Positions 6,273 to 10,594 of a DNA stretch of 10,594 nt are shown here, piece after piece. The notes beneath the pieces are model-generated. The model was not told where the DNA came from. It was given only the letters and a program-made list of their open reading frames with translations, and searched no databases. This DNA comes from Azonexus sp. (GTDB taxonomy: Bacteria; Pseudomonadota; Gammaproteobacteria; Burkholderiales; Rhodocyclaceae): assembly GCA_030697085.1 (NCBI GenBank), contig JAUYQT010000338.1:1-10594 (forward strand). Direction: 5' to 3'. Each line of letters begins with the position of its first letter. The first letter of the stretch is position 1. Both the position numbers and the translations under genes were made by a program.

Positions 6273-6908
6273 CTAAAGCATGTCGAACGCGAGGCGCTCG
6301 ATCTCGAAATAGGCGCGTACCAAAGCCGCAGTACGCGGATAAAAGCGGGCCTCGGGTGCCCCCTCAAGGGCGTCGCACAGGGCTTCGAACCACGGCGCAA
6401 TGTGCCGGGTGAAAAAAAGTTGCTGGCGGGCCAGACCCGCAGCATCCGGGCCGGTGACAATCAGGTGGCGCATGACATCGCACAATGCCGCGATGTGGTC
6501 TTCCGATTCGGTAATGCCCAGACGACGGCCAAGGCCGAGTTCGGCCAGATCGTGGCGCAACTCGACAACCGGCTCTTCCATCAGGAAACCGGCGATGTAG
6601 AAGGAGCCAAAGAGCATCACTTCCGGCCGGCCGATGGTCAGGAAAATACGCGTGTATTCTTCCTCGACCGCCTCGGCACTGACACTTTTCGCCGCATCGC
6701 CGAGCACCAGCCAGGCCTGACCCAGCGCGCTATCGACACTGCCCCAGGCACCCGCCATTGCCGACAGTTTTTGCAAAAAATCGGCATCCGGGGCGCGGGA
6801 AAACAGCCGCGACAACACGGCGTAATGCTCGGCCCGGGCGCGGTCTTCCTCGCCCAGCACTGGCGCGGTACTTGTTTTTTCAGTCGCGCGTTCCATGACT
6901 GCACTCAT
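6273..6908 (-). CDS. TorD/DmsD-family molecular chaperone for formate dehydrogenase
   Basis: This 211-residue cytoplasmic all-helical protein probably binds the Tat signal and folded core of FdhA, holding it until the molybdenum cofactor is in place. Family marks are EEEYTRIFL (82-90) and ESEDHIAALCDVM (134-146), the usual E.xDHI..E..VM motif with His138, plus a helical N-terminal half. No signal peptide or metal motif is seen. The start ATG (6908) overlaps the stop of the upstream ferredoxin gene by ATGA (6905-6908), indicating coupled translation; a second Met at residue 5 is a less likely start. The place right before the Tat protein and fdhA supports a dedicated chaperone. Family assignment is confident, partner assignment is inferred from context. 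Confidence 0.9.
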   Translation of the reverse strand: MSAVMERATEKTSTAPVLGEEDRARAEHYAVLSRLFSRAPDADFLQKLSAMAGAWGSVDSALGQAWLVLGDAAKSVSAEAVEEEYTRIFLTIGRPEVMLFGSFYIAGFLMEEPVVELRHDLAELGLGRRLGITESEDHIAALCDVMRHLIVTGPDAAGLARQQLFFTRHIAPWFEALCDALEGAPEARFYPRTAALVRAYFEIERLAFDML

Positions 6909-8554
6909 TCCGTCATCTCCCAGGCTTTCGTGCTTTTCTCGTTGTTGATCAAATCAATCACCCGGCAATCGCCGCACATGCTCAGGCGCGCCAGGGCTTC
7001 CGGCGTGGCGAACATGCTGTGGCCGGACAGTTTCGAAATCATGTTGAGGATGGTCGGCGCCGCCCCCATCGCCTTGCCGCAGGCGGTGCAGCAGAAAATC
7101 TCGGCTTCCTTGAGCAGACGTTCGGCCCGGCGTTCCTTGAGCAACAGGCGCGGCGCCAGCGTGATCGCCTGTTCCGGACAGGTATTGACGCACAGGCCGC
7201 ACTGCAGGCAATTGCGTTCGAGGAAGGAAAGGCGCGGCGCATCGGCCGCCGCTTTCAAGGCCCCGGCCGGACAGGCGCTGGTGCACGACATGCACAAGGT
7301 GCAGGCGTCGCTGACAACGACGTTGCCGAAGGGCGCCCCGGCGGCAAGTTCAATGAACTCGGGCGCGGCCGGCGCATTTTTTTGCAGATGATCGATGACG
7401 AATTCAAGCGTCGTCCGCTTGTCGGCCACCAGCCGGAATTCGCCCACGGGCACGGCGGCCGGCACCGCCCAGGCCGCGAGTTCAGCCAGCCAGTTGCCAC
7501 TTTCGCCATCGACGATGCGCAAATATTCGCCGGCAAAACCAAGGCCATTCAATATGCTTTGGCCCAGCCCAGCCTGCTTTTGCAGCGGCGCCAGATCGTG
7601 CGAACCGGCGCCGAGCACGGCCACCTGCGCGGCGCCCAGCGTCACCGCACCCAGCAGCACATCCAGCCCGACGGCATCAGCGCTCCAGATTTCGACCGGA
7701 ATGACATTGACCGGCAGGACCTTGCCAGCGCGCTTCAAGGCGGCCAACTGCTTGCGACCGGCCTCGGCGGAATGAAAGAGCAGACAGGCATTGACGCCAC
7801 CGGCTTCACGGTAGGCCTTGAGTTGCACCTTGATTGCCAGACCAACATCGGCAACGCGCGGGAACTGGTAGGCCAGCGCGCCGGACGGGCAAACCGTGGT
7901 GCAGGTACCGCAGCCCTGACAGAGATAGGGATCAAGCTTGATCTTGTCGCCGGCGCTGACGATGGCCTCGGTCGCACAGACCTCGATGCAGTTGCTGCAA
8001 CCCTCTTTTTTCGAGCGGCTATGGGCACACAGGCGATCATTGACGGCAACGTAACGCGGTTTCTCGAACTCGCCGTCGAAGCCAAGCAGTTCAATTGCGG
8101 CCAGCGCCTGATCGAGCGGGTCGCGGCCCGGCGCCTGATAGCCTTCAGGCAGTTCGACACGATTGAGCAAGGCTTGCGGCGAAAGATCGAGGACTACGTC
8201 AAACGTCGCCTTCTTTGTTCCTTCAAGGGCTTGCCAGTAAAGCTCGAAGGCGCCGAGATGGCCACTCAGTTGCACCTGGTTGCCGAATTCGAGGGCGAAA
8301 TTCTCGGTGTCTGGGCGGTCCACCGAGGCCTGCGCTTCACCCAGCGCCAGCACTGTCACCTCGCGCTGCCCGGCCAGCCGTTCGGCCCAGCCCAGCGCAA
8401 CCTCGAGCTCGCCAATGATGAGCAAATGGCCATTGGCCAGCATGCTGATTGCCGGCACCGGTTCGGGTGCGGGGAGGTCGGCCAGAGCAGCCAATGCCGC
8501 AGCCAGGAAGGGGTTTTCGGAGGATTGCAAAGCGTTGGCAGAAGTAGCGTTCAA
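6905..8554 (-). CDS. 4Fe-4S ferredoxin-like protein, fdh operon
   Basis: This 549-residue protein is the first gene of the operon. The N-terminal 165 residues resemble a nucleotide-binding-like alpha/beta region without a clear motif. Then come two ferredoxin-type motifs (Cys176/186/189/193 and 212/215/218/222), a central region of about 190 residues with an AVLGAGSHD stretch, two more motifs (Cys418/421/424/428 and 449/452/455/459), and a C-terminal part with CCTAC (488-492) and CGDC (527-530) that could bind zinc or another cluster. No signal peptide is seen, so it is cytoplasmic. Large ferredoxin-like proteins of this kind accompany betaproteobacterial fdh operons; a role in electron supply or sulfur/cofactor handling for FdhA is plausible but unproven. 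The start is TTG at 8554: a GAGGA lies 7 bases upstream, no ATG occurs in frame before the upstream stop, and the next Met (38) would remove conserved-looking sequence. Confidence 0.9.
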   Translation of the reverse strand: MNATSANALQSSENPFLAAALAALADLPAPEPVPAISMLANGHLLIIGELEVALGWAERLAGQREVTVLALGEAQASVDRPDTENFALEFGNQVQLSGHLGAFELYWQALEGTKKATFDVVLDLSPQALLNRVELPEGYQAPGRDPLDQALAAIELLGFDGEFEKPRYVAVNDRLCAHSRSKKEGCSNCIEVCATEAIVSAGDKIKLDPYLCQGCGTCTTVCPSGALAYQFPRVADVGLAIKVQLKAYREAGGVNACLLFHSAEAGRKQLAALKRAGKVLPVNVIPVEIWSADAVGLDVLLGAVTLGAAQVAVLGAGSHDLAPLQKQAGLGQSILNGLGFAGEYLRIVDGESGNWLAELAAWAVPAAVPVGEFRLVADKRTTLEFVIDHLQKNAPAAPEFIELAAGAPFGNVVVSDACTLCMSCTSACPAGALKAAADAPRLSFLERNCLQCGLCVNTCPEQAITLAPRLLLKERRAERLLKEAEIFCCTACGKAMGAAPTILNMISKLSGHSMFATPEALARLSMCGDCRVIDLINNEKSTKAWEMTE

Positions 8555-8561
8555 GGGGCGG

Positions 8562-8566
8562 TCCTC
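8562..8566 (-). promoter_or_regulatory. Ribosome binding site deciding the TTG start
   Basis: GAGGA on the minus strand, 7 bases before the TTG at 8552-8554. The frame has a TGA at 8594-8596 and no ATG or GTG between it and the TTG that is well placed, so this site fixes the start of the ferredoxin-like gene. Confidence 0.7.
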
Positions 8567-8585
8567 AAAATATTCTGAACTTACT

Positions 8586-8601
8586 TGCAGACTTCATGCC
8601 A
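8586..8601 (-). promoter_or_regulatory. Probable sigma-54 (-24/-12) promoter of the fdh operon
   Basis: On the minus strand TGGCATG, four bases, then CTGCA matches the sigma-54 consensus TGGCACG-N4-TTGCA at 10 of 12 fixed bases with exact spacing; both the GG at -24 and the GC at -12 are kept. Transcription would start near 8575, about 20 bases before the TTG, leaving room for the GAGGA site at 8562-8566. No better sigma-70 match was seen in this gap. It implies control by an enhancer-binding activator. Confidence 0.55.
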
Positions 8602-8678
8602 TTCGCTGCAAGCCTCGCTTAAAAACCCTCACTTTTTTCTAAAAAACACCGCCAAGATACTGATTATTTTCAGCTAAT

Positions 8679-8699
8679 GTTTTAGCCGCAGGCTAAAAC
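8679..8699. promoter_or_regulatory. Perfect 9-bp palindrome, possible activator-binding site
   Basis: GTTTTAGCC, a 3-base spacer (GCA) and GGCTAAAAC form a perfect inverted repeat. Its centre is about 114 bases upstream of the start predicted from the sigma-54 promoter, where enhancer-binding activators usually bind. It also lies 13 bases past the DUF3306 stop, so it could act as a transcript end, but neither strand has a T run after the stem, which speaks against a simple intrinsic terminator. Confidence 0.45.
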
Positions 8700-8712
8700 C
8701 TGCTCGCACTTG

Positions 8713-9159
8713 TCATTGATCGCCGTGGCCGGCCATTTCGGCCGATGGCACGACTGGGACATTTTGTCTTTCGCCAGTCAAAATGTCGCAATTGCCCGCG
8801 GTTTCCGCCGACTCAGGCACGTCCGCCACGGCCGACTCGTCCTCTGGTGAAGCCTCGTCAAAAACGCGCATCTGGTTCAAGGTCGCCAGCATTTCAGCCG
8901 GAATCGGCTCACTGATCGAGTAATCGTCGATGTAGATATCGAGCCCGTCCATCACGTTGAAATGTGGGTCGGCGAACAGCGTTTTCATCGCCTTGCGACG
9001 AATTTCCTCACTGATTTCCTGACGCATAAACTGGCCGAAATCGCTGTCGGCGGTGAGATTGGCCAACAAGGCCTCGGCATCAGGGATTTCTGCGGTCGAC
9101 GCCGTTTCGGCGACTTTTTTCAGTCGCGACCAGCGTTCGAGAAAGCCGCCAGCGCTCAT
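8713..9159 (-). CDS. DUF3306 family protein
   Basis: This 148-residue protein belongs to a family found almost always beside formate dehydrogenase genes. The family marks are FLERWSRLK (6-14) and LFADPHFNVMDGLDIYIDDY (61-80), then EPIPAEMLATLNQ (84-96). From about 100 on it is an acidic, low-complexity tail. No signal peptide, membrane segment or metal motif is visible, so it should be cytoplasmic. It overlaps the upstream DUF3305 gene by ATGA (9156-9159). The function is not established; a role in assembly of the enzyme is inferred from neighbourhood. A 158-base gap with its own promoter separates it from the rest of the operon, so the pair can be expressed on its own. Confidence 0.9.
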   Translation of the reverse strand: MSAGGFLERWSRLKKVAETASTAEIPDAEALLANLTADSDFGQFMRQEISEEIRRKAMKTLFADPHFNVMDGLDIYIDDYSISEPIPAEMLATLNQMRVFDEASPEDESAVADVPESAETAGNCDILTGERQNVPVVPSAEMAGHGDQ

Positions 9160-9635
9160 CGCGGCGGCTTTCCGGCAAACGGGTCATTACGCTTCACCTT
9201 GTGGCGCACCGCCGGCTTGTAGTGCGTGTTGACGAAATCGCCCAGCCAGTCGGCAATCTCCGGCGGCATCGGCACACCATCGCACTGCTCGCCGGAATCC
9301 AGCCAGCGCGCCGCCTCGCCATAGCTCAGGGTGACTTCGATCGGCTTGGCAAAATCACCGTCAGCGCCCTGCTCCATCCGCCACATGACGAAAACGCGAG
9401 GTTCGGGCGAGGTCAGGTTGAGATGATAGTTATCGACCTCGTCGCGAAACAGTTGCAGCGGGAAATGCCCAGCCAGAAAGTGTTCGCGCTGCTCGTCAGC
9501 AAAAATCCGCTGTGGCGGCGCGTCGACCGCAGCATCGAAGGCGGGAATGACGCCGATCGCCTCCCACTTTTCGCTCACCCAGCGGTTGTCAAGGCGGGCT
9601 TTTTCGACGATGACAGCAACAGGAAACTGTTTCAT
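9156..9635 (-). CDS. DUF3305 family protein
   Basis: This 159-residue protein starts FPVAVIVEKARLDNRW and continues SEKWEAIGVIP, the typical opening of the DUF3305 family. It also has HLNLTSPEPRVFVMWRM and a SYGEAARWLDSGE segment further on, and ends in a basic, Pro-containing tail. No signal or membrane segment is seen. Its stop overlaps the DUF3306 start (ATGA), and the two families travel together next to fdh genes. The ATG at 9635 is the first plausible start, though the ribosome site is weak (TTGAG about 4 bases upstream). The biochemical role is unknown. It is the most upstream fdh-linked gene here; its promoter must lie in 9636-9780 but I found no convincing match. Confidence 0.88.
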   Translation of the reverse strand: MKQFPVAVIVEKARLDNRWVSEKWEAIGVIPAFDAAVDAPPQRIFADEQREHFLAGHFPLQLFRDEVDNYHLNLTSPEPRVFVMWRMEQGADGDFAKPIEVTLSYGEAARWLDSGEQCDGVPMPPEIADWLGDFVNTHYKPAVRHKVKRNDPFAGKPPR

Positions 9636-10009
9636 GGCTCAACTCGGAAATACTGTTTTTTCAGCATAGCCCAAGTTTGCCGCGTGTTACCAGTTCACCC
9701 GGCATTCGGCCGGTGCATCTTCTGTTTCGTCGGAGCGAGGCAATGCTTTTACGGCACTTACCGATGATGGACTAAAAAGTGCCCTGAAAAGTCAGTAGGG
9801 CCTCTACCTAACCATCACCAACCAGCAAAACCAGCCAGCGTTTATTACCTTCGTTTCCACAGCCACAAAAAATCAATGTGTGGTAACGCACAGACGTACC
9901 CGGCGCTCCAATGCGACTCTCGGGCCGCTTCCAGCTGTCTTTACAGCGATCGTCACAGCGCTCGCAACAGATGCTCTTGGCAATTGATCCAAAACCTGGC
10001 CAATCTTCG
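9636..10009. other. Gene-free stretch upstream of DUF3305
   Basis: No convincing gene is seen. The left part must hold the minus-strand promoter of the DUF3305/3306 pair. At 9781-9801 there is a weak imperfect hairpin (GCCCTGA paired with TCAG and GGGC). A small open frame starting at 9911 on the plus strand reads as Ser/Arg/Gln-rich low-complexity sequence and runs through the palindrome at 10010, so I do not call it. No tRNA or insertion-sequence ends were recognised. Confidence 0.5.
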
Positions 10010-10044
10010 TTCGCTAATCAGCAAATGCTGATTAGCGAATTTTT
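10010..10044 (+). terminator. 14-bp palindrome followed by five T
   Basis: TTCGCTAATCAGCA (10010-10023) and its exact complement (10026-10039) are separated by only two bases, so the folded RNA would have a 4-base loop and 13 pairs; five T follow on the plus strand. It fits an intrinsic terminator for plus-strand transcription. No gene is recognised upstream of it on that strand, so it may instead end a small RNA or serve as a binding site for a dimeric regulator of the small ORF that starts 58 bases later. Confidence 0.6.
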
Positions 10045-10101
10045 GAAAATTTCAGACGCCAAATATCTGTCGTCGTATTCACCATCGAAGGAAAAGTGGC
10101 T

Positions 10102-10353
10102 ATGGGAATTAAAGCGAATATTGCGCTCCTCACGGACCAGTTCATCGCCACCTTGAGTGACGGCCAGCGTATCGAGCGATCGGGGCTGGGCAAAATGGCC
10201 GATGCACTGCATCGCGCTGGGGTCAAAGCCAACGCTGTGAGCTACGAATGGCGGGCGGGCCTTCGGATGATGACGGCGGGGCAGCAAGTAGCGCTTCGCG
10301 CTGAAATTCGGTTGCATGAAAAGCAATCCTCCGGACTTTCTGCCTCTGCATAA
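10102..10353 (+). CDS. Hypothetical small protein (83 residues)
   Basis: I do not recognise this protein. It is 83 residues, begins GIKANIALLTDQFIATLSDG, contains QRIERSGLGKMADALHRAGV and YEWRAGLRMMTAGQQ, and looks mostly helical with a balanced charge, a plausible small cytoplasmic or DNA-binding protein. There is no signal peptide, membrane segment or cysteine. AAGGA lies 9 bases before the ATG at 10102; a GTG two codons earlier is less likely. Codon use resembles the neighbouring genes. It stands alone between a palindrome and a coiled-coil gene on the same strand. It could be a genuine gene or a chance open frame. Confidence 0.5.
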   Translation: MGIKANIALLTDQFIATLSDGQRIERSGLGKMADALHRAGVKANAVSYEWRAGLRMMTAGQQVALRAEIRLHEKQSSGLSASA

Positions 10354-10498
10354 GGTTCGCACGATGTGTAAGGCAGCGTACAGACCTATTCTCGCCTAAC
10401 GACTATCCTCGCCCAATACATGAACCAAACATGTAGTTTGAATAATTCGATCCAGCCAATTTTGGCAAAGCCATACTCACCCGCAGGGAATCATTACC
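10354..10498. other. Short AT-richer intergenic gap
   Basis: This gap upstream of the coiled-coil gene is richer in A and T than the operon. It contains an ACATG...CATGT inverted repeat (around 10422-10437) and a TTTTGGCAAAGCCA stretch with a small GGC/GCC repeat. It presumably carries the promoter of the next gene; I could not assign -35 and -10 boxes with confidence. Confidence 0.4.
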
Positions 10499-10594
10499 AT
10501 GTCGCAAAAAGCCGAATACATCACCAAGATGGAAAACCAACTTGAAAAGTTGAATCTGAAAATGACTGAACTGGCCGCCGAGGCCCAGGAAGCC
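10499..10594 (+). CDS. Coiled-coil protein, 5' part only
   Basis: The first 32 codons of a gene that runs off the window. It begins MSQKAEYITKMENQLEKLNL and continues KMTELAAEAQEA, with hydrophobic residues at heptad-like spacing, so it forms a coiled coil from its start. An AGGGA lies 9 bases before the ATG. The start resembles small soluble coiled-coil proteins that open with a KxEYIxKMxxQLxxxxxK pattern in proteobacteria; the function is not known. The rest of the gene is needed for any firmer naming. Confidence 0.75.
   Translation, partial: MSQKAEYITKMENQLEKLNLKMTELAAEAQEA

Noticed and set aside
6402..7391. A 329-codon plus-strand open frame
   Set aside because: Antisense to the TorD-type and ferredoxin-like genes, without family motifs or a ribosome site.
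7019..8578. A 519-codon plus-strand open frame
   Set aside because: Fully antisense to the ferredoxin-like gene with its 16 ordered cluster cysteines; the translation shows no recognisable domain.
9911..10156. A plus-strand 81-residue open frame
   Set aside because: Ser/Arg/Gln-rich, runs through the palindrome at 10010-10044 and overlaps the better-supported ORF starting at 10102.
1..10594. CRISPR array, tRNA or rRNA genes, complete insertion sequences
   Set aside because: No regularly spaced direct repeats, no cloverleaf-like sequence and no transposase or terminal inverted-repeat pair was seen.

Overview
The window looks like the chromosome of a GC-rich betaproteobacterium, most likely of the Rhodocyclales (Dechloromonas/Azonexus type). 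I base this on remembered family resemblance of the formate dehydrogenase proteins and on the gene order; no search was run. Almost the whole window is one minus-strand block for a periplasmic, membrane-bound, molybdenum- or tungsten-dependent formate dehydrogenase and its maturation factors.

Layout from left to right. (1) 3-443, plus strand: the 3' end of an M23 (LytM-type) cell-wall peptidase gene. (2) 444-828: no intact gene. It holds what I read as the decayed 3' end of a group II intron on the minus strand (domain VI, domain V and a frameshifted maturase tail), then a perfect 16-bp inverted-repeat terminator at 777-816 that ends the formate dehydrogenase operon. (3) 829-8554, minus strand, transcribed right to left: a ferredoxin-like protein with four Fe-S motifs (TTG start), a TorD-type chaperone, a very small Tat-signal protein, fdhA (catalytic, Cys form), fdhB (four [4Fe-4S] clusters), a small lipoprotein, fdhC (cytochrome b) and a small exported Ala/Lys-rich protein. 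Two junctions are ATGA overlaps and the other gaps are 10-19 bases, so this is one transcription unit. (4) 8555-8712: a regulatory gap with a good sigma-54 (-24/-12) promoter match and a perfect 9-bp palindrome about 110 bases upstream of the predicted transcription start. (5) 8713-9635, minus strand: a DUF3306/DUF3305 pair with an ATGA overlap, typical companions of this type of formate dehydrogenase. (6) 9636-10101: mostly empty, with a 14-bp perfect palindrome followed by five T. (7) 10102-10353, plus strand: a small unknown ORF. (8) 10499 to the end, plus strand: the start of a coiled-coil protein.

How the genes work together. FdhA is exported by the Tat system with FdhB and oxidises formate in the periplasm. 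Electrons pass through the Fe-S clusters of FdhB to the haems of FdhC and then to quinone. The TorD-type protein probably guards folding and cofactor loading of FdhA before export. The small Tat protein, the lipoprotein and the terminal exported protein are conserved-looking extras of unknown role. The cytoplasmic ferredoxin-like protein and DUF3305/3306 probably help in assembly or electron supply. The most useful new observations are the sigma-54 promoter with its upstream palindrome, the group II intron relic behind the operon terminator, and the set of small unexplained envelope proteins in the operon.
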